Below, piece after piece: positions 49,235 to 57,175 of a stretch of 64,000 nucleotides of DNA. The notes under the pieces were generated by a model, which searched no databases, was not told the DNA's origin, and saw nothing but the letters and a program-made list of their open reading frames with translations. Within the stretch, counting starts at the first letter, position 1. Each line of letters begins with the position of its first letter. Source of the DNA: Hyphomonadaceae bacterium (GTDB lineage: Bacteria > Pseudomonadota > Alphaproteobacteria > Caulobacterales > Hyphomonadaceae); NCBI GenBank assembly GCA_028285145.1, contig JANQQC010000062.1, forward strand, positions 119,478-183,477. The letters are read 5' to 3'. The translations under genes were made by a program, and so were the position numbers.

Positions 49235-51265
49235 ATGGCCACCCAGCTGACGCCGAACATCCCGCTACTCGCCGCCCTCAAGCGCGGCGGAGCGGATCAA
49301 CCCAAAGAACAGCTGGCCGAGGCGGCCGCCCTGTCCGTCAAAAACCTCCCCCGCACCATGTCTCGGCAGGAAGCGGCCGGCTGGATCACCGCAGACGGTG
49401 CCCTTACAGAGGAAGGCGAGGCCGCCCTCGCCAGCGTCCAGATCGGCGGCGAGCAGGACGGGGCCCGGCCCATCGTCGCCGCCATGATCGAGCCCTCCCC
49501 GTTCAACCCCCGCAAGACCTTCGACAAAGACAGCATCGCCACGCTCGCCGACGCGCTGCAGGCACAGGGCCAGCTACAGGCCATCCTCGTCCGCCCCCAC
49601 CCAAGCGACGCCAACCGCTTCGAGATCATCGCGGGCGAGCGCCGCTGGCGCGCCGCCATGCTGCTCACCGGCGAAAAGCGCGGCATCCGCGATCTCGAAT
49701 TCGGCACCATCCTCGCCGATGTCCGCGACATGGATGACGCCGCCGCCTTCACCGCCGCCATCTCAGAGAATGCCGATCGCGAGGATATCAGCCCCCTCGA
49801 GGAAGGCGAGGCCCTCGCCGCCGCCGTCGAGCGCGGCGTCGGCACCGCGAAGGACCTCGCCGAGGCGCTCGGCCGCCCCGCCCGAAACGTGCAGCAGCGC
49901 ATATCGCTGGCGACCAAGCTGAGCGAGACCGCCAAGCAGGCCCTCGTCGAGAATGTGCTCACCGTATCCATGGCCCGCACCCTCGCCGGGCATCATGAGG
50001 ACCTGCAGCAAAAGGCCTGCGAGCACATCGCCAAGGCTTGGAACCCGCCGAGCAATGAGACAGAACTGAAAGACTGGATCGACCGTCAGGGCGTCCGCAT
50101 GGCGCGCATGGCGTTCGATCGCGAGACCTATATCGAACGTGAGGGCCGCCTGTCCGGCGATCGCCGGGCCGAGATTTGCCTCGATAAGGACCTCGCCGAG
50201 GAACTCCAGAAGGCCAAGGCGCAGGAACTCGTCGAAGCCAAGGCCGAGGAATTGAAGCTCGCCGGCGGCGGCCTAGTGGTGCGCTCGTTCTGGCCGGGCG
50301 ACTGGCCAGCCCCGGACCAGAAATCAACAACCGGTGACGGCGACGTGTTCACAGACCTGCCCTCCAAGACGACAAAGCCGTTCTGGTGTGCCGTCGCGGC
50401 GGTGAACTGGAACACGCTGGAAATCCGGATCATGGCACCGCGCGTCAACTCCAAAGCCATGCGCGAGGCGGGCATCAGCGACGCCGCCAATGATGACGAT
50501 CATGACCACGGTGCACACTGGAGCTACAAGATGCACGGGGCGGGCCGGAAGGCGCGCAGTGCGACGCTTGCCAGTGGTCTAGGTGCGGCAGCGGTCGATA
50601 AACCTCAGATCGGCCTCGCTTTGATGGCCCTGTCCTACCTGACTCATGCCGAGAAAGACCCGGATCACGAGTTTGGCGAGGGCAATGACGCCACTGATCT
50701 GACCGGCCTCTATCAAGAATGCGCCACCCTTGATGTCGAGAACCTCGAGCGCATGGCTGCGGAATGGACGCACACGGCCAAGCATCTGAAGAGCATGATC
50801 AAGGTTGCGCCGAGAAATGCCGGGCTTGTCGTAAGAGAGGGTGCACCGCTTGTCACCGACTGGACCAAGGCGCTCGCTTGGCTTGCCGTCAATCCCAACC
50901 TACCGAACCTGCTTGCAGCTATGATCGCAGACTTCACGGCCTACGCTGCCTCTTGGGGTGCCGGGCCCGGCGCAGGCCCGATCGAGATCGCCCTTGCCGA
51001 CCTGCTGGACATCAAGTCCCCGAAGATCGATCACGCCGAGCACCTCAAGACATACGGCCTGCCAGAGCTGCTCGCCCTCGCCAACGCCCATGAGATCGAC
51101 CTCAAGCACCCAAGCGATGAGGCCCTCACCCGCGCTGCCCTCGAGAAAGCCCTGCCGAAAGGCTGGGTGCCGCCGGAAGCGAAATTCATCCCGGCCGACA
51201 AGGCGCAGGCCGAGATCGACGCCCTCACCGGCGCAGACAAAGCCAGCATGGATGAGGCGGCGTGA
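49235..51265 (+). CDS. ParB-like protein with long C-terminal region
   Basis: A 676-residue protein. Residues 20-70 form a winged-helix-like start (LAEAAALSVKNLPRTMSRQE). Residues 80-165 are a ParB/sulfiredoxin domain with IEPSPFNPRKTF and GERRWRA (134-140), the CTP-binding arginine box. HTH residues follow at about 195-225 (DLAEALGRPARNVQQRISLA). The remaining 400 residues, with a Cys- and Trp-containing middle, have no recognised domain. Such large ParB-like proteins occur on plasmids and phages of alphaproteobacteria, with no ParA here. It could be a spreading DNA-binding regulator. Confidence 0.85.
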   Translation: MATQLTPNIPLLAALKRGGADQPKEQLAEAAALSVKNLPRTMSRQEAAGWITADGALTEEGEAALASVQIGGEQDGARPIVAAMIEPSPFNPRKTFDKDSIATLADALQAQGQLQAILVRPHPSDANRFEIIAGERRWRAAMLLTGEKRGIRDLEFGTILADVRDMDDAAAFTAAISENADREDISPLEEGEALAAAVERGVGTAKDLAEALGRPARNVQQRISLATKLSETAKQALVENVLTVSMARTLAGHHEDLQQKACEHIAKAWNPPSNETELKDWIDRQGVRMARMAFDRETYIEREGRLSGDRRAEICLDKDLAEELQKAKAQELVEAKAEELKLAGGGLVVRSFWPGDWPAPDQKSTTGDGDVFTDLPSKTTKPFWCAVAAVNWNTLEIRIMAPRVNSKAMREAGISDAANDDDHDHGAHWSYKMHGAGRKARSATLASGLGAAAVDKPQIGLALMALSYLTHAEKDPDHEFGEGNDATDLTGLYQECATLDVENLERMAAEWTHTAKHLKSMIKVAPRNAGLVVREGAPLVTDWTKALAWLAVNPNLPNLLAAMIADFTAYAASWGAGPGAGPIEIALADLLDIKSPKIDHAEHLKTYGLPELLALANAHEIDLKHPSDEALTRAALEKALPKGWVPPEAKFIPADKAQAEIDALTGADKASMDEAA

Positions 51266-51375
51266 TGCCCCGCCGTGAGGACACGCACCACCCTCGCCTC
51301 ACGGCCGCGATCCTCGCCCTCGCTGTCGTGCTGCCGATCTGGGCCATTGTCGACGTAATCCGGGAGCTGCGCTAA
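51265..51375 (+). CDS. Membrane microprotein (36 residues)
   Basis: Starts with TGATG overlap of the ParB-like stop and ends with TAATG overlap of the next start. A basic start (MPRREDTHHPRL) is followed by one span (TAAILALAVVLPIWAIVDVI). The tight coupling on both sides is the main evidence that it is translated. Function unknown. Confidence 0.6.
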   Translation: MPRREDTHHPRLTAAILALAVVLPIWAIVDVIRELR

Positions 51376-51644
51376 TGGCCTACGGTGTCGACTTCACAGG
51401 CTCAAACGTCACGCTGGCCGCGCCGCCCGGGCGGGATGACGTGTCCGCCCTCCACGTGTTCCGTAATCGCGGCATGGTCGTGTCGTGCTGGGAACTCGAG
51501 CCCGCCGAGCTGGAAGAGGTCGCCCAGACCGGCCGTATCTTCCTGTCGATCATGGGCCAGACCATGGCCCCCTCTTTCATCGGCACCGAATCCATCATGC
51601 GTGAATTCACGGCCGACTTCGGAATCCTGCCGAGGCAGGCATGA
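51375..51644 (+). CDS. Small conserved-looking phage protein
   Basis: An 89-residue protein. It begins MAYGVDFTGSNVTLAAPPGRDD and contains ALHVFRNRGMVVSCWELEPAEL. Proteins of this kind occur next to integrase modules of alphaproteobacterial phages. I can name no domain. It overlaps the next gene by 4 bp. Confidence 0.62.
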   Translation: MAYGVDFTGSNVTLAAPPGRDDVSALHVFRNRGMVVSCWELEPAELEEVAQTGRIFLSIMGQTMAPSFIGTESIMREFTADFGILPRQA

Positions 51645-51850
51645 CCGACGCGCAGCTGCTCTCCGCCATCCGCTGCAGCCGGGCGACGCTGAGGGTCTGC
51701 AAGCGCTTCGACCCGTACGCGCATGCCGGCGACAAAGCGATCACCATGGCGCAGCGCATCGCCAAATCCGAAAGCGAGAAGCTGGACCACCTTGAAACGA
51801 TTGCGCGCGATCGCGGACTGAATACCTACGCCGCGCGGCCGAGCCAGTGA
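51641..51850 (+). CDS. Small helical phage protein
   Basis: A 69-residue protein, MTDAQLLSAIRCSRATLRVC followed by a helical KSESEKLDHLETIARDRGL region. No family. Its stop overlaps the GTG start of the excisionase-like gene by 4 bp, so it is co-translated in the integrase operon. Confidence 0.58.
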   Translation: MTDAQLLSAIRCSRATLRVCKRFDPYAHAGDKAITMAQRIAKSESEKLDHLETIARDRGLNTYAARPSQ

Positions 51851-52077
51851 GCACTCAGCCCGCCCCTTATGCGGGCCCTGCCGAGGGCCTCACCCTCGAC
51901 GAGGCCGCCGTCCGGCTGCGCGTGACCCGCGACACCTTCGAAAAGCACTATAACGGCCCCACTTTCAAAGTCGGCCGCGAGACGCGCGTCTCAGCCAAGC
52001 ACCTTGACGCATGGATGGATGAGCGCGCAGGCTTAACGCCCGCCAACGATACCCAGCCTCGCCGCGTTCAGGTTTAG
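51847..52077 (+). CDS. Excisionase-like MerR-type DNA-binding protein
   Basis: A 76-residue protein with GTG start. GLTLDEAAVRLRVTRDTFEKHY and KVGRETRVSAKHLDAWMDERAG are the winged helix of the excisionase/AlpA group. It lies 2 bp before the integrase, the usual place of Xis. It should steer integrase toward excision by bending DNA at the att arm. Its own target is not identified. Confidence 0.78.
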   Translation: MSTQPAPYAGPAEGLTLDEAAVRLRVTRDTFEKHYNGPTFKVGRETRVSAKHLDAWMDERAGLTPANDTQPRRVQV

Positions 52078-52079
52078 TC

Positions 52080-53204
52080 ATGTGGATCAAGCTCACCGGC
52101 GTGAAGGCCTACACCGCCAACGGCAAGACCTACGCCTATGACCGGCTGAGCAAACAATCCATGCGCGAGCATGTCGCGGAGAAAGACCTGCCCGTCAAAC
52201 GCAATGGCGAATGGCATGGCAATGAGACCTTCGTGCTGGCCCTCGCTAAGGTCCGCGCCGGCCAGCCCGTCGAGGGCACAGTACAGGCCCTCATCACGGC
52301 CTATAAGCGCAACGAGGTGTCTGTGCGCGGCCGCAAGGCCTTTGCGGCGCTCGCAGAGCGGACGCGCGAAGATTACGAAAAGGATCTATCGCGTCTCACG
52401 GGCGCCAAGATTGACGACCGCATGATCAGCGGCGAGCCACCGGAATCGATCACCGTCGATATCGTGCGGGACCTGCGCGATGGCTGGGCCGCCAAGCACG
52501 GCGCAACGCAAACCACTCGCATCATGAGCGCCTGTTCGGTGGTTTGGTCCTATGGTCTCGAATACGGCGAAGTCACAACGAACCCGTGGAAGGCGGTCAA
52601 GGCCCCTGCCCGCGACAGTCGCGGCGAGCGCGCCAACCGGCCATGGTCTGTCAGCGAGGTCCTGATTATGATTGAAACCGCCCCGCACGACGGACTCGCC
52701 CGCGCTTATGCCCTCGCACTGATGGGCATCCGGCCCGAGCAGCTGCCGGCGCTCACTCTGCGCGAATTCAGGGGCCTGCTCAAAGCCAGGAAGACGGGCC
52801 GCGAGCATCACATCAAGATACCGGACGCGCTGCGTCCGCTCTTTGAGGGCATCGAGACATCGATCATGGTGACCAACGGGCCGGACGGTTTGCCATGGAC
52901 GAAGTACGCTCAGCTACGCCGCGCCTTTATGAGTCATCGGGACCGCCTGCTGAAGGCCGGCGATATCGGGCCGGGCCTCACTCTCAAGGGCCTCAACCAT
53001 ACGTTCGGCGCGGCCATGTCTGATGAGGGCGCGACAGAGGCCCAGATGTCCGCCGGCATGGCCAGATCGCGTCAGACGGTGCGCAAATACTCGGATCGCG
53101 GAGACACGAAACGGCTCTCCGGCGTCGCATTTGATCTCTTGTCCGCATGGCTCACTCAGTCTAAGAACGCGGACAAATTGTCTAAGGGCTCGGACACCAC
53201 TTGA
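52080..53204 (+). CDS. int: Tyrosine-type integrase with altered catalytic residues
   Basis: A 374-residue site-specific recombinase. N-terminal arm-binding (1-80), SAM-like core-binding (85-185) and catalytic domain (200-374). ALALMGIRPEQLPAL gives the first Arg, ARKTGRE the Lys, and VRKYSDRGD the Tyr. The usual HGLRHT motif reads KGLNHT, so His and Arg are replaced by Lys and Asn, and the LGH motif reads AGMAR. Two or three of the six catalytic positions are thus lost. It is 25 bp from tRNA-Cys. Either it is inactive or it uses other residues. Confidence 0.88.
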   Translation: MWIKLTGVKAYTANGKTYAYDRLSKQSMREHVAEKDLPVKRNGEWHGNETFVLALAKVRAGQPVEGTVQALITAYKRNEVSVRGRKAFAALAERTREDYEKDLSRLTGAKIDDRMISGEPPESITVDIVRDLRDGWAAKHGATQTTRIMSACSVVWSYGLEYGEVTTNPWKAVKAPARDSRGERANRPWSVSEVLIMIETAPHDGLARAYALALMGIRPEQLPALTLREFRGLLKARKTGREHHIKIPDALRPLFEGIETSIMVTNGPDGLPWTKYAQLRRAFMSHRDRLLKAGDIGPGLTLKGLNHTFGAAMSDEGATEAQMSAGMARSRQTVRKYSDRGDTKRLSGVAFDLLSAWLTQSKNADKLSKGSDTT

Positions 53205-53229
53205 AAAAGCCGAGCAATATCAACCTAAT

Positions 53230-53269
53230 GGCCCTGTGGCGGAGTGGTGACGCAGCGGATTGCAAATCC
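53230..53269 (+). repeat. attR: 5' half of tRNA-Cys
   Basis: Identical over 40 bases to 14401-14440. Together they delimit a 38.8 kb insert. The crossover must lie within this core, and the prophage's own attP carried this half of the tRNA. Confidence 0.93.
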
Positions 53270-53303
53270 GTGTACGCCGGTTCGATTCCGGCCGGGGCCT
53301 CCA
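53230..53303 (+). tRNA. tRNA-Cys (GCA)
   Basis: A complete 71-nt cloverleaf plus encoded CCA. The acceptor stem pairs GGCCCTG with CGGGGCC (one G-T pair), the anticodon loop is TTGCAAA (GCA), the T arm is CCGGTTCGATTCCGG and the discriminator base is T. The first 40 nt are supplied by the prophage, and the rest is host. It is only 25 bp behind the integrase stop and lacks its original promoter. TTGAAA at 53201 has no suitable -10 upstream of the tRNA. Confidence 0.95.
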
Positions 53304-53409
53304 TCCCATCTTTTTTCAATTTTGGCGCACCGGTTTACACCTGATTAACCATTTCGGGTGACCTTTGCATTGTCTTCTCTTGGAGACACCCACCATCACC
53401 CAACGCCTC

Positions 53410-53437
53410 GGCGGGAGCTTGCTCCCGCCATTTTTTT
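53410..53437 (+). terminator. Terminator after tRNA-Cys
   Basis: GGCGGGAG-CTTG-CTCCCGCC with a further G-C pair possible, then ATTTTTTT. It would stop transcripts from the integrase/tRNA-Cys side before tRNA-Asn. Confidence 0.88.
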
Positions 53438-53503
53438 GTGCGGCGGTGCAAAGCAGCCTTTGACACGAAAACCGCTTCTGGTATTTGAGCGGCCTGCCAG
53501 TGT

Positions 53504-53579
53504 TCCGCGATAGCTCAGTTGGTAGAGCAGGCGACTGTTAATCGCCCGGTCGTAGGTTCGAGTCCTACTCGCGGAGCCA
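53504..53579 (+). tRNA. tRNA-Asn (GTT)
   Basis: A 76-nt gene including CCA. The acceptor stem pairs TCCGCGA with TCGCGGA, the D arm is GCTCAGTTGGTAGAGC, the anticodon loop CTGTTAA gives GTT, and the T arm is GTAGGTTCGAGTCCTAC. A 182-bp stretch between it and rpsT shows nothing I can identify apart from the ribosome site. Confidence 0.97.
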
Positions 53580-53761
53580 CCTTCCACACATCAACATCAT
53601 CGCGGCCGCAAACCTGTCAGCGCGGCTTCATGGAGAACAGATCGCTTCTTCCAAAAGCATCGCCCCACATTTCTCAGTCGACAGCGATGAGAACCGGTTG
53701 ACGCTGCGGGGGGCTTTGGCTATCTCCGCCGTTTCCGCCCGAAGGGGCTCAGGAGTTATCA

Positions 53762-54025
53762 ATGGCGAATACAAGATCAGCCAAGAAGATGGTTCGCAAG
53801 ATCGCGCGCCGCACCGAGGTCAACACGGCGCGTCGCTCGCGGATGCGGACTTTCATTCGGCGCGTAGAAGAAGCAATCCAGTCTGGCGACAAGTCAGCGG
53901 CACAGGCAGCCTTCAAAGAAGCCCAGCCGGAGATCATGCGGGCCTCCAGCAAAGGCGTGCTCCACAAGAACACATCGGCGCGGAAGATTTCGCGTCTGTC
54001 TGCGCGCATCAAGGCGATGGCCTGA
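53762..54025 (+). CDS. rpsT: 30S ribosomal protein S20
   Basis: An 87-residue basic protein, [21 protein letters not shown], with [41 protein letters not shown]. This is the usual length and the three-helix bundle pattern of S20, which binds 16S rRNA early in assembly. A GGAG ribosome site precedes the ATG. The order rpsT-dnaA is like that in Caulobacter. It is followed by a strong terminator. Confidence 0.97.
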   Translation: MANTRSAKKMVRKIARRTEVNTARRSRMRTFIRRVEEAIQSGDKSAAQAAFKEAQPEIMRASSKGVLHKNTSARKISRLSARIKAMA

Positions 54026-54071
54026 CACCGGACCAACCCGTCCGAACACGTGCAAAACTTACAATAAGTCA

Positions 54072-54101
54072 CCGCCCTCGGCTTAAGCTGAGGGCGGTTT
54101 T
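54072..54101 (+). terminator. Terminator after rpsT
   Basis: CCGCCCTCGGC-TTAA-GCTGAGGGCGG forms an 11-bp stem with one G-T pair, followed by TTTTCTTT. Confidence 0.92.
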
Positions 54102-54105
54102 CTTT

Positions 54106-54460
54106 GTCTGGCGAAAGGTACGCCATCAAAACGACATTGTTACATTCGTCAGGACAGCGCGCGCTCGAAACTGTAAACATTCGATCACTTCTCGATCCTG
54201 AAAATGTTAAATATTTGTGAATTAAATCTTCAGATCACGGCGCTGATTCAAAAACGAATTTTCCGGCGCAAGAGCTAAGTTCAAAAAAGTGCAGCGAATC
54301 GACGTGATTCTCCGATTGCGTGAATGCCGCCCAATCGCGTACACAATAGAGGTCCGATACATTGTTCCTCACACGGAGTTAGATGGGCCGCTTTTCACAA
54401 GCGGGTGCGAAGGAAGCGTGCGTGTCGGCGGGGTGCTTAGAACGATAAAAAAATGGAGCG
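54106..54460 (+). promoter_or_regulatory. dnaA upstream region with GANTC cluster
   Basis: A 355-bp gap, AT-rich from about 54180 to 54290. Three GANTC sites (GATTC 54245, GAATC 54296, GATTC 54306) lie within 66 bp. In Caulobacter relatives, CcrM methylation at such sites in the dnaA promoter links dnaA expression to replication. I see no convincing DnaA boxes, so this is not claimed as oriC. A TTAA pair here (54207) has the wrong spacing for CtrA. Confidence 0.55.
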
Positions 54461-55900
54461 ATGCCGGGCATGGACCAGCACGAAAATAATACTCGTCGAA
54501 ACTACTCAGACTCAAACAACCGGGATCACTCAGGCAGCAATCGCGGCGCGCATAAGATCTGGGATTCTGTTCAGGAGCGGATGCGCAATTCCATCGGTGA
54601 AGAGATGTTCGGTAAATGGGTTGCCGACCTTCGCTTCGTGGCTGAAGTGCACGACAAGGCTGTCATCGCTGTCCGGGATCAGGTCACACTCGGCCGCATC
54701 AAGCGGGACTATGAACGCGCTATCCGTGACGCGTGGATGGCTGAAGATGACAAGCAGCGAGACCTGCGCTTTGTCTGTTGGAAGCGTGCACCAAAATCTC
54801 TCCTGAGCATTGTTGAGGATCCCTGGGCGGTTGCAGAAACAGCTGAGGAGACCGTCAAAGGCGCGGCCCCGCAGATGACCTTCGATACGCTCATCGTCGG
54901 TCCATCGAATACGCGGGCGGTTGAGTCCGGCCGCCGCATCGCAGCCGGTCAGGCCCCTGCTCCCATTCTTTTCATTTCCGGCCGTCAGGGCGTCGGCAAA
55001 ACTCATCTTCTCCGCGCCATCGAAAACGAGGCTCTGGCCAGCGGCTCTATTCGCGTCACTTACATGACGGCAGAGGAGTTCATGAGTGCCTACGTGCAGG
55101 GTGCTCAGGAGCGGGACACGCGCGCTCTGAAGGCCAAGCTGCGCAACAGCGACCTTGTCCTCATTGACGATCTGCAATGGATCAAAGGCAAGAAGGGGAC
55201 CGACCAGGCGTTCTTCGCAAACATCCGCGCGGTCACCGGTCAGGGTGGACGCGTCGTCCTCACCGCCGATGAAGCGCCCGGCGATCTGCGTGGCCTGTCC
55301 GGAAGCCTGATGAACGAATTGCGCGGGGCCGCCACCGTCGCGGTCGAGGCTCCCGACGATGAAATGCGCGCAGCGATCCTGCGCCAGCATGAAGCGATGA
55401 TCGCAGAGTCTGATCCCAACTTCGTGCTCACCGACGAGATGGTCTCTCGTATTCTCAGCCGGGTCCGTGGGCCGGGCCGGGAGTTATGTGGCGTATTGTG
55501 GAGTCTGCAGACAGAAAGCTGCTTCGGGAAGGAACCGATCACAATGGAAATGCTCGACACCGTCATTCGCCGTCAGGCCGGGGAGATGCGTCCGCCGTCA
55601 ATCGACCTGATCAAGCGCGCCGCCGCTGCTACGTTTGGCGTGACCAAGAGCAATCTGGAAAGCGCCTCGAAGGCACAAGCTTACGTCTATCCGCGCCAGA
55701 TCGCGATGTATTTGTGCCGCACGATGACGCCGAAATCCTACCCTCAGATCGCCAAGTATTTCGGCGACCGAGACCACTCGACCGTGATTTATTCCTTCCG
55801 CAAAGTGTCAAAGAACCTGAAGTCGGATGGAGAGCTGATCCGCGATGTGGACCGCCTGACGGAGGCTATTCACGACATGCAGGCTGGCGGGGCCAGCTGA
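54461..55900 (+). CDS. dnaA: Chromosomal replication initiator DnaA, divergent
   Basis: A 479-residue protein. Domain I (about 30-105, IWDSVQERMRNSIGEEMFGKW), AAA+ domain with Walker A SGRQGVGKTHL and Walker B LVLIDDLQWI, and domain IV with PRQIAMYLCRTMT and GDRDHSTVIYS. The motif around the arginine finger is changed: LKSRFGWGL of E. coli corresponds to LMNELRGAA, so the finger Arg is replaced by Glu. Sensor 2 (GRELCG) is kept. It is certainly DnaA by layout and genomic place, but oligomer control may differ. Confidence 0.93.
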   Translation: MPGMDQHENNTRRNYSDSNNRDHSGSNRGAHKIWDSVQERMRNSIGEEMFGKWVADLRFVAEVHDKAVIAVRDQVTLGRIKRDYERAIRDAWMAEDDKQRDLRFVCWKRAPKSLLSIVEDPWAVAETAEETVKGAAPQMTFDTLIVGPSNTRAVESGRRIAAGQAPAPILFISGRQGVGKTHLLRAIENEALASGSIRVTYMTAEEFMSAYVQGAQERDTRALKAKLRNSDLVLIDDLQWIKGKKGTDQAFFANIRAVTGQGGRVVLTADEAPGDLRGLSGSLMNELRGAATVAVEAPDDEMRAAILRQHEAMIAESDPNFVLTDEMVSRILSRVRGPGRELCGVLWSLQTESCFGKEPITMEMLDTVIRRQAGEMRPPSIDLIKRAAAATFGVTKSNLESASKAQAYVYPRQIAMYLCRTMTPKSYPQIAKYFGDRDHSTVIYSFRKVSKNLKSDGELIRDVDRLTEAIHDMQAGGAS

Positions 55901-55955
55901 TTCCCCAAATGCGCCGGTCTCAGGGCTTGCATTTTCTCAGAATTCCCTAAGTGTG

Positions 55956-55990
55956 TCGGCCCGCCTGATCTGAAACGGCGGGCCGATTCC
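55956..55990 (+). terminator. Terminator-like hairpin after dnaA
   Basis: TCGGCCCGCC and GGCGGGCCGA form a perfect 10-bp stem with an 11-nt loop, followed by TTCCTT. The T-run is weak, so termination may be partial before dnaN. Confidence 0.7.
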
Positions 55991-56050
55991 TTATGAGTCG
56001 GGCAAGCGATTTCCAGCGGGTGCCTCCCACCCCAACCGACAGGCCGATAG

Positions 56051-57175
56051 ATGAAACTGACAATCGAACGCGGTGATTTGCTCAACGCGCTCTCCCATGT
56101 CCAGAACGTGGTCGAGCGGCGCAACACGATCCCGATCCTTTCTAACATCCTGATCTCCGCCAAGGACGGAGCCGTCACGCTGACAGCGACGGACCTTGAT
56201 ATCGAAGCGGTCGATAGCGCGGACGCAACAGTGACCGATGCCGGCGAGATCACAGCTCCCGCCGGAACGCTGTTCGACGTTGTTCGCAAGCTGCCCGGCG
56301 GCGCTGAGGTCGAGCTGGAATATCTTCCCGAGAACCAGCGTCTCGCCGTGCGCGCCGGCTCCGCTTCGAATTACAAGCTGCCCACCCTGCCCGCCTCCGA
56401 TTTCCAGACCATGGCCAGCGATGATGGTGCGACAAACTTCGAGGTCGACGCCGAAGACTTGCGTCGCCTGATCGACAAGACGCGCTTTGCGATCTCCACA
56501 GAGGAGACCCGCTACTATCTGAACGGCGTCTATCTCCATGCAGCGGAAACAGACGATGGCGGCCGTGCCCTGCGCACCGTCGCCACCGATGGGCACCGTC
56601 TCGCCCTTGCGGAGATCCCTGCCCCGAAAGGCGCGGAAGCGCTTGAGGGCGTCATCGTGCCCCGCAAGGCAGTCGCTGAAGCCCGTCGCCTGATCGACAA
56701 CGTCGAAGGCAACGTCACACTCGCCATCTCTGACACGAAGATCGTGGTCCATGCCGGGCGTGCGGTGCTGACGTCCAAGCTGATCGATGGCTCCTTCCCG
56801 GACTATGCCCGCGTCATCCCAAAGGCGAACGAGAAGAAGCTTGTCATCAACAACAAGGCCTTCGAGGAGGCCGTCGATCGCGTGTCTACCGTTTCGACCG
56901 AACGGTCACGGTCCGTGAAGCTGGCGCTCGATGATGGCCGTCTGACGCTTGCCGTAAACCACGCAGAAACCGGTCAGGGCTCTGAGGAAATTGAAGCCGA
57001 CTATACCGCGGACGCGATGGAGATTGGCTTCAATGCGCGCTACCTGCTCGACGTGGCCGGACAGATCGAAGCGGACGAGGCCGAATATCTCTTCAACGAC
57101 CCCGCGTCCCCGGCGCTCGTTCTTGATCCGGGCGATGCCTCGGCGCGCTATGTGTTGATGCCTCTGAGGGTATGA
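56051..57175 (+). CDS. dnaN: DNA polymerase III beta subunit (sliding clamp)
   Basis: A 374-residue protein, MKLTIERGDLLNALSHVQNVVERRNTIPILSN, with three repeated clamp domains (about 1-125, 126-250, 251-374) and the terminal YVLMPLRV that forms the hydrophobic pocket. It encircles DNA to hold polymerase III. The stop overlaps recF by 4 bp. Confidence 0.97.
   Translation: MKLTIERGDLLNALSHVQNVVERRNTIPILSNILISAKDGAVTLTATDLDIEAVDSADATVTDAGEITAPAGTLFDVVRKLPGGAEVELEYLPENQRLAVRAGSASNYKLPTLPASDFQTMASDDGATNFEVDAEDLRRLIDKTRFAISTEETRYYLNGVYLHAAETDDGGRALRTVATDGHRLALAEIPAPKGAEALEGVIVPRKAVAEARRLIDNVEGNVTLAISDTKIVVHAGRAVLTSKLIDGSFPDYARVIPKANEKKLVINNKAFEEAVDRVSTVSTERSRSVKLALDDGRLTLAVNHAETGQGSEEIEADYTADAMEIGFNARYLLDVAGQIEADEAEYLFNDPASPALVLDPGDASARYVLMPLRV

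Larger units (their letters stand above)
14401..53269. mobile_element. HK97-type siphovirus prophage in tRNA-Cys
   Basis: A complete-looking temperate phage of about 38.8 kb between two identical 40-bp copies of the 5' half of tRNA-Cys. Every module is present: integrase, excisionase, repressor, Cro-like protein, early genes, replication initiator, small and large terminase, portal, protease, capsid, connectors, tail, tailspike, holin and endolysin. Gene overlaps of 1-4 bp are the rule. No contractile-tail genes are seen, and the long tape measure (1013 residues) plus NlpC/P60 and J-type tip proteins indicate a long flexible tail. No obvious frame disruptions were found in structural genes. 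The integrase looks catalytically impaired. Confidence 0.95.

Noticed and set aside
52830..53204. Frameshift explaining the altered integrase motifs
   Set aside because: The frame is continuous from the core-binding domain to the Tyr motif, and the changes are substitutions needing two bases per codon.
54207..54225. CtrA box upstream of dnaA
   Set aside because: Two TTAA motifs are present but 11 bp apart instead of 7.
54106..54460. Chromosomal origin at dnaA
   Set aside because: AT-rich but without recognisable DnaA boxes. In related bacteria the origin is often away from dnaA.
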